Positions 46,359-57,746 of a stretch of DNA of 64,000 nucleotides are shown here, one piece after another (positions within the stretch are counted from its first letter, which is position 1; every line of letters begins with the position of its first letter). The position numbers were made by a program, and so were the translations under genes. Below the pieces are notes generated by a model, which saw only the letters and a program-made list of their open reading frames with translations, was not told the origin of the DNA and searched no databases. This DNA is from Pleurodeles waltl (Eukaryota; Chordata; Amphibia; Caudata; Salamandridae), in assembly GCF_031143425.1 (NCBI RefSeq), contig NC_090438.1, positions 754,443,823 through 754,507,822 of the forward strand, written 5' to 3'.

Positions 46359-46935
46359 CCCTGCTGTATTTGGCCAGCAGCATCACTGGAATTGCAGGGA
46401 ACTGAGTCCAGTCCCACACCATGTGACAACTGTTGTCCGAATCCATTTTCGGCCTGCTAGCAGCACCTCATCTCTGCCCAAGAGCAGGGATGATTTGTGG
46501 CAACCGGGTTACAGTTACATTAGTCTCACACATGCGAAGACAAACAGAGGCAGAAAATGGTTCAGTAAGGTTTATTGAATCAGCTGCGTCTTAGATAAAA
46601 TGGCATGAAATGCAATAACAAGGATGATGAAACATAGCAGAAGCAAAATGGTGACAAGGAAATTGAAACACAGGAAAAGTCTCACCATACTGTCACTATG
46701 CACAATATATGTGATTCCTAACTAAGCTATGTTAGAGCAGAGCAAGATAAGCCCTAATCCGCCTTTCAGGATTCATCCCTGGGAAGACATCATCCCCCGT
46801 ACCTGATGACAGTAGTGAGGTGGCCTGTTATTTACAGAGACATCATCCCTATGTGGGTCAGGGAACCGGTGATCTCAGCAAGGAGCTGTAACGAAGTCAG
46901 ACAGCATGCGTTTGTGGTCATCTGACTGGAACCTT
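46359..46935 (-). repeat. ERV LTR-like direct repeat, right copy
   Basis: Homologous to 34859-35322 in the same orientation. On the minus strand the order is U3-like sequence whose first ~33 codons continue the env end, then AATAAA (complement of TTTATT near 46572), then GTCTTCGCATGTGTGAGACTAATG. That is the usual LTR layout with a polyadenylation signal. In minus orientation this is the 5' LTR side of the ERV whose pol lies at 37.4-40.3 kb. Confidence 0.75.
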
Positions 46936-47379
46936 CCTCTAACGTGTATGGGACAGAAGTTTATAGAGGCAGTGTGCCACTTGTGCCGACAGTCCTATCT
47001 CGCTGCAGCCTTTAGGAAAGCACAGAGTGAAAAGAATATCAGGCTAAAAAAAGTAATTCTTTCCTAGGCGAAAGAAAAACTAAATAAAGAATTAAAACAC
47101 CACCACAAATGTGGCCGATTCTCAAATAATCAAATGAAGCAGAATAAAATGTTACTAGGCTAAAAGGGCACAAGCAGCAGTCCTAGTTGCTAAAATAACA
47201 TACCATCAGACATCACTAAAATGACTATACAACAAACCGTCTTTCATATTAGTTTTGAATATTTCATAAAAATTCATCAAATGGCGCCAAAGTTATTGGC
47301 AAAACAGTTTCCTATGGAAACTAGTCCCTAACTAGAACTACCTACCCACCTACGTGATAAATATATGTTGGACCTGGCC
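46936..47379. other. No recognisable feature
   Basis: AT-rich sequence between the ERV repeat and the next dispersed repeat. Confidence 0.4.
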
Positions 47380-48640
47380 GTTTCTGCAGGGTCATTCCCC
47401 CCTACATTTTTTGCCTTCCTCCTCCCCTTCTTGCTGAATTAGTTTTTAGAGGTCTGTGCCCTTTACCACTGCTAACCAGTGCTAAAGTGCTTGCAATCTC
47501 ACCTTAAAAAATGAAAGAATTGGCTCATACCTAATTGGCATGTTTAATTGACTTATAAGTCCCTAGTAAAGTGGTACTATATGAACTCAGGACTTGTAAA
47601 TTAATTGCTACTAGTGGGCCTGCATCACTGATTGTGCCACCCACTTAAGTAGCCCTTTAGCATGTTTCAGGCCTGTCATTGCAGAGCCTATGTGTGCTGT
47701 TTATTTACTGCCATTTCGACCTGGCAAAATAAAACTTTTAGCTGGTTCGAACCTTCTTTTTTTAATAAAAATAAGTCACCCCTAGGGTAGGCCATTGACA
47801 GCCTAGTTGGTGGGGTGCAATATATTTAAAAAGTAGGACATGTACTTTTTAAGTTTTACATGCCCTGGTAGTGAAAAACTCCCAAAGTTGTTTTCACTAC
47901 TGCAAGGCCTATCTCTCCCACAGGATAACATTGGAGATGCCTGATTACATTTTCTAAGTGTAATTCCAAATGGTAAGAGATAACCGTTCATGAATGGTGT
48001 CTGTGAAATCACAATTTAAAACCCTGACTGATGGTGAAGTTGGATTTTAAACTGCAATTCTGAAAATGCCACTTTTACTAAGTTGGCATGTTCTTATTTT
48101 ACCCATTTGGTGCCTACTGCCTGGCTTTGATCACTAGTCTAATGTGGGTGATAGCTGGGCTTAGTGGATTCTCCCTAGACAGCCACACACAATGAGAGCT
48201 TAGGTGTGAGTTGATGGTCCGTCCTGGGCAGGACGGGAGGGAGGAGGGCTGTGAAAGCTTTGTTCTGTCCACACCAAGGGCTCCATACCCCCTGAAGTAA
48301 GTCTAGGACCAGGGCAGGAACGGCAGGATATCAGTGCACATCAGCAGTATGTTTTCGCAGTATCCCCCACATCAAAGGCACCATTGGGTAAATGAACTGG
48401 GCCCCAGACACCAGCACTTCACTACATCTGTGTATACTCTGCCAAGAAGAAGGACTGACATGCTGCTGAAGGAGTGCCACTCTGCTGGACTGTTACTCTG
48501 CTGGACTCCTGCTTTGCTGTGCTAACCTGCTGCCCCCTTGCCTGGGAGTGAGAAGGGCTGGACCTTCATCTCTCCAGCCCAGAACCCAGAGTGACTCCAA
48601 GGGTTAGTTGCCTGGTCGCCTGCTCTGATGTCTCCGGGGC
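47380..48640 (+). repeat. Dispersed repeat family A, copy 2
   Basis: Matches the minus strand of 11040-12050, with 5' sequence extending further (CTTTACCACTGCTAACCAGTGC and ACTTATAAGTCCCTAGTAAAG). The 3' third (48060-48640) is repeated again at 48660-49240, so copies 2 and 3 lie in tandem. Typical blocks are CCACCCACTTAAGTAGCCCTTTA and CCTGGTAGTGAAAAACTCC. No conserved coding frame is visible. I recognise this as a common repeat type of newt/salamander DNA, but its class is unknown to me. Confidence 0.8.
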
Positions 48641-50040
48641 ATAAATGACTAAAATCCTAACTTATGTTGACATCTGATTTTAAGTTACAATTCTGAAAAT
48701 GCTTCTATTAGAAATTTGGTATTTTCTTGCCTTAGCTATTTGGTGCCTGTAGCCTGCCTGGGTCGCATGACTGAGTGTAGTTGGCAGTTGGACTTTGTGT
48801 ATTCCTCCTTGACAGCCACACACATTGGGACCTTGGGTGTGACTTAATGGACCATCACTGGCAGGATGGGAGAGAAGTCATGTCTCCACACAATGGGATT
48901 AATAACCCTGCATGTCACTTCAGCCAGCTTAGAGCCAGGGCAGGGGAGGTAGGGGACTCCCTTGCATTTCAAAAGCACTGCCCAGAAGCTTCTCCCACCT
49001 TCCAAAATCAGGGTACTAACGTATAAAAGGAGAAACTCAGACACCACCACTTCAGTACTCTTTTGGACCTGTGGATACTGTGCCAGGATGAAGGACTCCT
49101 GTGGACTGCTTCTCTGAAGGAGGTGCTGCCTTGCTGTACTGACCTGCTGCCCTGGAGAAGGAGAACTGGACATGCAACTCCATCTATACAAAGGAGCCCA
49201 TAGTGACTCAAAAGACTAGTCGCTGGCCTTTTGTTCTCGGCCTCAGGACATAGCTGGCTCCCCACAGCTCCTTCAACCTTCTTGAATGAGTTCCTGACCC
49301 CCAAGAGGTGCCTCTTCAGTCTTGGTTCCTTGGTGTGGCTTTCGAGCTCTTAAAGTCAAGCTTTTGGGCTCTTCGCGATTGCGAATGGGCCAGTTCGAAC
49401 TGGAACCCTGTCGCTCACACGGAAAATCAGAGCGAGCCGCTGTAAGTCCATATCTTCACACAGCAAGCATCCTCCAACCGCGTGGATCACCACACTACAG
49501 CCCACCCATCTGCAATGCCTGGCCTGCTCGTCACGCCATGACAACTATCGCCAGCAACACTCTCCTTGTTCCCAGCAAACGTCTTCCACACGAACGTGAC
49601 TCTTGGTACAAAATTTGAGAAGGTGAAACTTCAGCAGGACCAATCTGGGACAGTATTTCACCTTTCGCTCCATCACCGTCGGCTTAATCTTCTGATTTTA
49701 TCCCGATCCAGGGCGGCCAGTTATCCCCGGGTGGCACTTTATACTTTTAGGTGTTATTTTTCAGTTTATTCTTTTGGTCTTGTTTTGTTCATTACATTTT
49801 TCCTATTTTTCTAATCTAGTTTGGGATCCTTTTGAGTGGTGTTTTCACTGCTTTAGTGTTTGAAATGTTGCTCAAATACTTTACACATGACTCTAAACTA
49901 ATCCTGACTGCTCTGTGCCAAGCTACCAGGGGGTAAGCACAGGTTGATTTGGAGTTGCTTGTGCCCTACCCTGACATAGTTGGATCGATGCGGCCCAACA
50001 CTGAAGCAGTGAAAAGTAGGTGGGCCCGGGGACTGGCACA
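48641..50040 (+). repeat. Dispersed repeat family A, copy 3 (5'-truncated)
   Basis: Starts within the family at the ATTTTAAGTTACAATTCTGAAAATGC block and continues past the point where copy 2 stops. It ends in CTGACTGCTCTGTGCCAAGC and CCAGGGGGTAAGCACAGG at about 49895-49945. The 49330-49830 part is GC-richer and AT-poor, then T-rich. Loss of the 5' part of copy 3 against copy 2 gives a head-to-tail partial duplication. Confidence 0.65.
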
Positions 50041-51955
50041 AGTAATTTCAACTTCTCTTGACAAGCAAAAATTTGAAATGTATACGTAGCAAGGAAAATG
50101 TTAAGGAACTGGTGGCAGCTAAATTAATATGAGTGGAGAATGTTAAAACTCAAGACCTTAATTTAATACTCAGCGTGAGCAAAGATAAAGGTCAGCTTAA
50201 TTTGTTTTTTTAATTATAACATTGAAGTTATGGAGCACCGAGCCATGATGATGTGCAGGCATTACAAGATAATTAACAAGTGCATAATTCACGCTGAATT
50301 GAAATATTGCAAAAGCTTGCAAATAATGCTATCATTAGCACGTACACAGGACAACAACCCCCATAATGCTTTGTTATGGATGGAGAATATAAATTGCCCA
50401 ATTAAGAGTGAGAACTCATTCGCAATGAACTACCATGAACAAGACTGAAACTGTCAAAACACATCGGTGGTGGTGTTTGGTTTAATATGGATGCAAATTG
50501 CCATTAAATGATTGGAAATTTCAGTTCCTTGGAGTGCAGTGTTTCCTTTGGTCTGTTAACTATTTATGGGGTGTGGTCAATCCCCACACATTAGCAGCAG
50601 GGTGCGCCGCGATTTCTTGAGCATTTACCTGTGTATATATAAAACACTTTTTCCTAATAATGGTCAGGAGAATGTAATTATGTGACAGAAAGTTACTTTC
50701 AGCAAAAGCCTATTGCCAGGTAACAGAATCTTCTTGCCGAGGAAGTACAAAATGTCCATGAGGAGAATGTATTCTCTAGTCCGACGCGTAGAATACACCT
50801 TTATTTGGACGTCTGCCCAATACACTCTGTGCCCTGCGAACGAGCATTTGTTCTGCACCAGTCCTGGTGCCGACTCCAGTGTGGGCTCCATGTGCTTCGC
50901 CGGTTCCTTTCACTTTGACCCCACTGGCGCTGGAGGAGGAGACACAAACCATCCACATGTATCCTACTGGGGTGCAGCCATCCAGCAACCCCTCTGATTC
51001 AGATGCCTGGCCTTTACATCACAACAGCCTTCAGGTCTTGCACAATACCTTTAGCAGGGACTTAGACAATTAATATTTTGCTACAGATCATTCATTCGTT
51101 CCCAATGGAATAATTGGTATGATGAGTTACAGTATACGAGTGACCTAGACTCCTCCCAAGACAATGGCCTAGTTTCCCCACCAAGGAAGCAAGTGCCTGC
51201 TTTGCTGTAGTGATTTGGATGGCTGCAGAAGTACTTTATTTACAACAACCTACCATGGAGGTAAAAACTAATGTCCTGTGGAGTTTCTTCAGCTGAACCA
51301 AGCACCTAAAGAACCTCTTATCCTTCAACAATGCCTTCATGAATACGTTTTTGGGTCCTTGAGCACAGCCATGCTCTAGCCCTCCGGTGAAGAGACAAAC
51401 CTCTCGACCCTTTAGACCAGACAATTCCAATTATCCTGCACAGCACCCTACACCTGAGAGGTTGGTGGTACAGGCTTACACAAGTAAGATGAATCCTAAC
51501 ACCTTTCCCACCAACCCCACGTGATCGTAAGTTAAAATGTATTGAAACATTTGGAAAATGTATGTTTTCATCTGCAAGCCTTGTTCTCAGATCTGTGAAT
51601 GCCAGCTTAAGTTGCTACTTACATACCCTGTGGGACACGGTGGCCCAGATTTTAATAGCTGTTCCCAGGGGACCAAAGGGCATCCTTCACCCAGGCTATT
51701 CAGAATGGACGTGACACAGCAAAGTTTGTCATTCACTGTGGCTTGGTTGGGCAGTTGGAACAAGCATGGCATTTCGGAGGCAGGGGCCAATTTTTCCTCC
51801 AGGAGTAGGCAGCCTTCACCTAAAGGGGCCTCCAAATCGTCTGTTAGTGCTATGCCCTCCCATTTCGTTCCAACCTGCTGCAACTTACACCACCAACAGG
51901 GTGGCTGAGTGAGGAACACCAGTCTTTAACAGCAGAAAGTGCACCCCCCCCCCCC
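50041..51955. other. No recognisable gene; poly-C tract at the end
   Basis: Short frames on both strands without domains. A run of 12 C lies at 51944-51955, next to the DIRS remnant. Confidence 0.45.
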
Positions 51956-51959
51956 TTTT

Positions 51960-53110
51960 GGCCAAGGGGGTCATAGAGAGGCTTATGGGATTGAAAGGAG
52001 GAGCCAGACTTCAGCTACTTCCTACTGCTGAAAAAGAACAGAGGCCTCCGTCCTGTTTTAGATCTCTACCCTACCAATGCCACCCTGTGGAAGAATAAAC
52101 TCAAGATGCTTACACCATTTCAGGTTCTGACTGCTCTAGATCCCAGAGATTGGCTGGTGGTGTTGGACTTGCAGGATGCTTATTTTGAGATTCTAGTTCT
52201 GCAGGTCCACAGGTGCAGTTCACAGTGAGCCTGGAGCATTTTCAGTTCACAGTGCTCCCTTTTGACCGCACCAGTGCACTTCAGGTGTTCACAAAAGTGT
52301 GATGGGCTGCAGTGGCAGCACTCCTTTGGAGGTTTGGGGTTGGGGATACCAGTAATCTTCTACCAGTCCTCTGTCCTAGATTTCAGTGCAGATTACTCCG
52401 AGGCTGCTGTGATTGATGGCCCCCTGTATCCTGCTTGTAAAACAGGACAGATAGCGTACGTGAGCTCTGCAGTTGATTCAAATTCCCAATGGCCACAGCA
52501 TTAGGGGGACTTAATGCATTGTATACAGATTTCGGAGGAAACTGCAGAAGATCTTCAGTTGTGGCTGCCGAATCACAAAAATATCACTGGCAGGCCCTTC
52601 TCTTTACCTCACCCCGAACTGACTATAGTGATGAATGCATCACTTCTGGGTTGGAGAGACCTTGTGGGAAAGGTGGGAATCAGAGGCTTCTAAGCTCCAG
52701 TGGAAGCTTGACAGCACATCATAGTCTTGGAGTTGAGGGTGATTCACTTGATGTTAAAGGCCTTTCTGCCCACCAACTTGATAGGGATGTTGCTTACAAC
52801 AACATCACTATCATGTGGTACTGCAGCAAGCAGGGTGGGGTGAAGTCTTGGGTCCTGTGTCAGGAGGCTCTAAACCTCTGGAAGTGCCTAGATCCCTCAC
52901 TCAGAGAGGACTCCTCCAGCTTCCAGGACAAGACAGGCAACTCCCCTTCCAGATTAGACTCAAGTTGATATACCCTTACCTCTGGGAAACTGGTGGTCAG
53001 GCTGCATCAGATCTGGTGTTACAGTAGTCCTCTAGATACTCTCTGGAGGATCCTATACTTGGCCAGAGAGAAACTGGAACAGCAAGTGGGTCTGCAGTTC
53101 CCACCCTTAC
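51960..53110 (+). pseudogene. Second DIRS-like RT/RNase H remnant
   Basis: The plus strand near 52030-52200 reads KKNRGLRPVLDLYPTN, KMLTPFQVL and DWLVVLDLQDAYFEI, the DIRS-type RT fingers and motif A. The following HFQFTVLPF-like block (about 52240-52265) matches the sequence before motif B. Motif C is not found intact. From 52610 an RNase H-like stretch (decayed TDASLxGWG, then IIVLELRVIHLMLKAFLPT at about 52720-52780) follows. Many stops and frameshifts occur. The sequence is clearly distinct from the DIRS element at 1-6714, so it represents another DIRS lineage. No terminal repeats were recognised. Confidence 0.75.
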
Positions 53111-53279
53111 ACATAAATGGTAAGCTTGAGGGTACAGAATCTCTGCCTGCCCTTTCAGAACTAGTTTGAGTTGGTTCACTTCATGTGTCCTTCTCATATT
53201 GTCTCATGTGACAGGAAAGTCTCCAAAACTAAACAAGGACACATCAAGAATTTACCAATTATGGAGATGGTGGTAGCTG

Positions 53280-53540
53280 TGGTACTTGGTCTTAGCTGAG
53301 CCAGCAACCCAGGAAAACTACCAAACCTAGACATGTGTGAAAGCTAGACACCTGGGGGTTCAGGGTGGTGTGACTTGCAGGGATCCCTCTACGCTTTTTT
53401 ATCCCCAGTGTCCTGTACGAGTCAAACGTTGGCTAAATTCTGATTTTCCTCACATTTCAGTGAGGGTACATTCACGAATCTGCATGGATCTACAAACCTC
53501 TTACCACCTTGTGCTGCCATATTATTTCTAATAAAAATGG
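53280..53540 (+). repeat. Family C array unit, solitary
   Basis: Shares AAACTACCAAACCTAGACAT, CTAGACACCTGGGG and GGTGTGACTTG with 42890-42960 and 60040-60110, continuing to a TAATAAAAATGGTACC block. It is a single diverged unit with no array. Confidence 0.7.
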
Positions 53541-56182
53541 TACCCAACTTTTATGGATGGGCCTATTCCCTACAACAGGAACTGCTAAAAAATGGTCACC
53601 ATATAAAGTCAGTATACTTATCAGTGTGGTCTTCTCATAGTCACTGGTTCGGTCTCTTCTTTTTCTCAGACAATCTGGGTAAGAAAAGATGCAGGAGTTT
53701 ATGCAGGGCGCACCACCTTGGACTGACCTGAATGTCTATGTTCTAAAAATGTCTGGGGCTGGTCGGTTTCTTAGGGTGTCCTCCGACCATGGGCACAAAA
53801 GCTGTAGTCACATTCTACGTCAAATAATTGATTGCATTTGGGTGCACATCCTCCCATACAGAAAGCAAAGCACATACATGCCTCCCAGTATAATTGTAGT
53901 TTGGAGAGGTGTGCATAGAATTGAATAGAGTAACATTCCTCATTGAGCAAGACCATGAGATTTACATCACGGATACCAAATTCCTTTATTGGTGTATATC
54001 CATGACATTTCCCCCACTTTATTGTTTTGTGTATTGCTTTATTATCTTGCCTATGCGATAACAATCGTGTAGGAAAGAAAATCCTCACTACATTGTGTGG
54101 CTTACTTCACCATCTGGTCCTCCCGTTTAGCACTGGGGAAATTTCAATTTGTGTTGTCTGACGTTTATTTAGTGCATAAGTGTCAGAAGTGTAAAGAGCT
54201 TGCAGGAGGACCAGAATGCGTGGTCAGAGAGTTGTTCAGTATGGACCTATGAGTATTGCTGAGTGAAGAGATGTAAGTGCCACTCTTACCTTGACCATCT
54301 ACCTTCTGTCTACACAACATCGCTATAAAAACAAGTCTAGTCTCCATGTCCCTGTCTCAGTCAGATGCCTTTTGTGTGGGTGCCATGTGAATCTTTACTA
54401 TTACCTGCGTATGGCAGAATGATTAGGTTCAGGAAGGCGTGTCTTTCTTGTGCCTGTAGCACACTCTAAATGTAAAATCTAATGCCTTCCACTGCCTGGT
54501 AATATACATTGAGGGTGTCTGAGGATGTCTTGTGGCCCGTCCTCGGACAATGTGAGCATATATACATTTGAAAGCTGTGGTACAAATCCGGGGGTGGACT
54601 CTCCTATGTTCTCTAACAAGCATCAACTAGACTTAGGATCTTGGCAGACATCGTACTCCATTCTAGCCACCACGATGCGCAGTACATTGACTAAAATGAA
54701 CTTGTAATACCGCAGACAGAACATTTGCCACATTTTGACTGAGGATGAACGTGGCAAGCAGGCCTGAAGTATGACCACTATGTACCTAGTCATTTGAGTC
54801 AGTGAAGACGCAGTGGCTGAAATCTGATTTATGAAGAAAAACGGGTATTAATTATAGTAATCCTTCGGGTGACAACTATTAGAAAGTTTTTCGTCTCAGC
54901 TGGAACAATTTGAAAGGCTGCATAGAAAAGTAATTTAAAGTCACATACTGACTTTTGAAACAGACTGCTCCACTTCAAGTCAGTTTCCTAGAGCTTCATT
55001 TTTGTGTGATATGAAGTGAAGCACAGTTATTTCAAGGAACCAGTCAATTTTGAAACGGAGCAAGCTACACATCTTAATAGAAACGCAGCTTATTTACCAG
55101 CCCCTTGGATGAGCTGCTGTGCAGAGAATGCCCATCTACACACTGCTTGACAGCTTAAAAACATTCTAAACATTCCTACGTAAATCCAAAGTAAACAGGG
55201 CATGAGGATAGAGACGCTTGATAGTACGCGATTTCGTACCAGAAGAGACAATAGAATTGCGCAAGAGTACGAGACCAAAATGAACCACATATAAAAGATT
55301 GACAGAATGTACATGGCAAATGTCAGCTGAGATTAGAGTGGATTGCCAAGTTAGCACTCGTCTTCTCTATATTGGGCTACCATTGTCTTTCAGCGGCACA
55401 GGCTGCACTTTTGAAGGGATATCACGATTGCCTTGCTGTGCTACATGGCCATGTTCTTTAGAGCCTCTTGGAGAGGACTACTCATCTGATGAAATTCCAC
55501 CAACATCTAAAAGTTTTTTACTCAAATACTGTGTGCTAGGTAGAAGGCAGAGGTACTTGTAGAAATGTTAATGCACTGAAAATTCTGTGTGTGTAGAGGT
55601 ATGAACAGAAATTGATAATGCAGTGCAATGCAGGTATAGTGATTTTAGAGTACAACTGGAGCAAGCAATACATTTAAATCTTATCTGGTATTGCTCCAGA
55701 AACAACGCCCTTTAGCCACAGGTAAAAAGTAACCTAGAACAGAAGCTAAAGAAAGCAAATCTTAAACTTGCACGTAGGCAAACTGAAGTGTAATTACAAA
55801 AACAGAAGATTCAATGCAAAACTGTGCAAATGATGATTAACATAAAAATATAGAAAACAATTGTGTCACATTTAGTTTCAAGATAGAATTACAATTCGTC
55901 AGCAAAATTAACCTGACAGAGCAATTCTTACACACTGTATATTCAAGTGGGAGTGGGTTGTGGTGTTGGCTGTAACACCTCTACCTCTAGCGGCAGAGAA
56001 GCCTAATCCAAAATGGCGACCACCATTTTTCTTTAGCTGGGGTCTGAAGGCAGAAGGCCTGGGCCCCATTGGTCTACATGGGTAAAGGAAAAAAACAACG
56101 TAAGGGATGAAAACCTAAAGCTCTAATACATGAAGGCCAGAGGGCCCTCTCAAAACTAGCAGCTCCCATAACAGCAGCTCTA
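53541..56182. other. No recognisable feature
   Basis: Short frames only; no domain, tandem repeat or RNA gene signature was noticed. Confidence 0.45.
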
Positions 56183-56394
56183 CAGGGAGTGCATAATTAT
56201 TAGGCAAGTTGTATTTTTGAGGATTAATTTTATTATTGAACAACAACCATGTTCTCAATGAACCCAAAAAACTCATTAATATCAAAGCTGAATATTTTTG
56301 GAAGTAGTTTTTAGTTTGTTTTTAGTTTTAGCTATGTTAGGGGGATATCTGTGTGTGCAGGTGACTATTACTGTGCATAATTATTAGGCAACTT
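56183..56394 (+). repeat. Tc1 left IR/DR end
   Basis: The outer motif begins at 56183 (CAGGGAGTGCATAATTATT). The inner direct repeat GTGCATAATTATTAGGCA starts at 56373 and runs to about 56394. In the family the two sites bind the transposase paired-like domain. Confidence 0.9.
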
Positions 56395-56509
56395 AACAAA
56401 AAAAAATATATACCCATTTCAATTATTTATTATTACCAGTGAAACCAATATAACATCTCAACATTCACAAATATACATTTCTGACATTCAAAAACAAAAC
56501 AAAAACAAA

Positions 56510-57526
56510 TCAGTGACCAATATAGCCACCTTTCTTTGCAAGGACACTCAAAAGCCTGCCATCCATGGATTCTGTCAGTGTTTTGATCTGTTCACCATCA
56601 ACATTGCGTGCAGCAGCAACCACAGCCTCCCAGACACTGTTCAGAGAGGTGTACTGTTTTCCCTCCTTGTAAATCTCACATTTGATGATGGACCACAGGT
56701 TCTCAATGGGGTTCAGATCAGGTGAACAAGGAGGCCATGTCATTAGATTTCCTTCTTTTATACCCTTTCTTGCCAGCCACGCTGTGGAGTACTTGGACGC
56801 GTGTGATGGAGCATTGTCCTGCATGAAAATCATGTTTTTCTTGAAGGATGCAGACTTCTTCCTGTACCACTGCTTGAAGAAGGTGTCTTCCAGGAACTGG
56901 CAGTAGGACTGGGAGTTGAGCTTGACTCCATCCTCAACCCGAAAAGGCCCCACAAGCTCATCTTTGATGATACCAGCCCAAACCAGTACTCCACCTCCAC
57001 CTTGCTGGCGTCTGAGTCGGACTGGAGCTCTCTGCCCTTTACCAATCCAGCCACGGGCCCATCCATCTGGCCCATCAAGACTCACTCTCATTTCATCAGT
57101 CCATAAAACCTTAGAAAAATCAGTCTTGAGATATTTCTTGGCCCAGTCTTGACGTTTCAGCTTGTGTGTCTTGTTCAGTGGTGGTCGTCTTTCAGCCTTT
57201 CTTACCTTGGCCATGTCTCTGAGTATTGCACACCTTGTGCTTTTGGGCACTCCAGTGATGTTGCAGCTCTGAAATATGGCCAAACTGGTGGCAAGTGGCA
57301 TCGTGGCAGCTGCACGCTTGACTTTTCTCAGTTCATGGGCAGTTATTTTGCGCCTTGGTTTTTCCACACGCTTCTTGCGACCCTGTTGACTATTTTGAAT
57401 GAAACGCTTGATTGTTCGATGATCACGCTTCAGAAGCTTTGCAATTTTAAGAGTGCTGCATCCCTCTGCAAGATATCTCACTATTTTTGACTTTTCTGAG
57501 CCTGTCAAGTCCTTCTTTTGACCCAT
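56510..57526 (-). CDS. Tc1-like transposase, DD34E, full length
   Basis: Cut-and-paste transposase of 338 residues, the normal length for Tc1 transposases, with no stop or frameshift. The N-terminal ~120 residues form the paired-like HTH DNA-binding region (TGSEKSKIVRYLAEG; KLLKRDHRTIKRFI) with a basic GRKKR/KPRRK linker (GRPR-like AT-hook and NLS position). The catalytic domain has D in VLWTDEMR, D in MQDNAPSH and E in PDLNPIENLW, the DD34E triad, plus a Gly-rich block (RQQGGGGVLVW). The start Met at 57526 lies close inside the right IR/DR, as in relatives. The chain ends GGYIGH before the left inner repeat. Codons show no sign of decay. Confidence 0.97.
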   Translation of the reverse strand: MGQKKDLTGSEKSKIVRYLAEGCSTLKIAKLLKRDHRTIKRFIQNSQQGRKKRVEKPRRKITAHELRKVKRAAATMPLATSLAIFQSCNITGVPKSTRCAILRDMAKVRKAERRPPLNKTHKLKRQDWAKKYLKTDFSKVLWTDEMRVSLDGPDGWARGWIGKGQRAPVRLRRQQGGGGVLVWAGIIKDELVGPFRVEDGVKLNSQSYCQFLEDTFFKQWYRKKSASFKKNMIFMQDNAPSHASKYSTAWLARKGIKEGNLMTWPPCSPDLNPIENLWSIIKCEIYKEGKQYTSLNSVWEAVVAAARNVDGEQIKTLTESMDGRLLSVLAKKGGYIGH

Positions 57527-57542
57527 TTTGCCAAAGGAAAGG

Positions 57543-57744
57543 AAGTTGCCTAATAATTATGCACACCTGATATAGGGTGTTGATGTCATTAGACCACACC
57601 CCTTCTCATTACAGAGATGCACATCACCTAATATGCTTAATTGGTAGTAGGCTTTCGAGCCTATACAGCTTGGAGTAAGACAACATGCATAAAGAGGATG
57701 ATGTGGTCAAAATACTCATTTGCCTAATAATTCTGCACTCCCTG
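57543..57744 (-). repeat. Tc1 right IR/DR end
   Basis: The inner motif (complement GTGCATAATTATTAGGCA) lies at 57543-57564, and the outer end is at about 57720-57744. The outer end differs from the left one by a T-to-G within the first 12 bases. Confidence 0.9.
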
Positions 57745-57746
57745 TA

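Larger units (their letters stand above)
56183..57744 (-). mobile_element. Tc1-like DNA transposon, complete
   Basis: A 1562-bp element flanked by TA on both sides (56181-56182 and 57745-57746), the duplicated Tc1/mariner target. The ends are CAGGGAGTGCA...TGCACTCCCTG. Each end has an outer and an inner copy of the ATAATTATTAGGCAA motif about 190 bp apart, an IR/DR layout like that of Sleeping Beauty-type elements. One intact transposase frame lies between. Uninterrupted coding and well-kept ends suggest a young, possibly still mobile copy. Confidence 0.96.

Noticed and set aside
57149..57490. Plus-strand 113-codon frame inside the Tc1 element
   Set aside because: It is a shadow of the minus-strand transposase.
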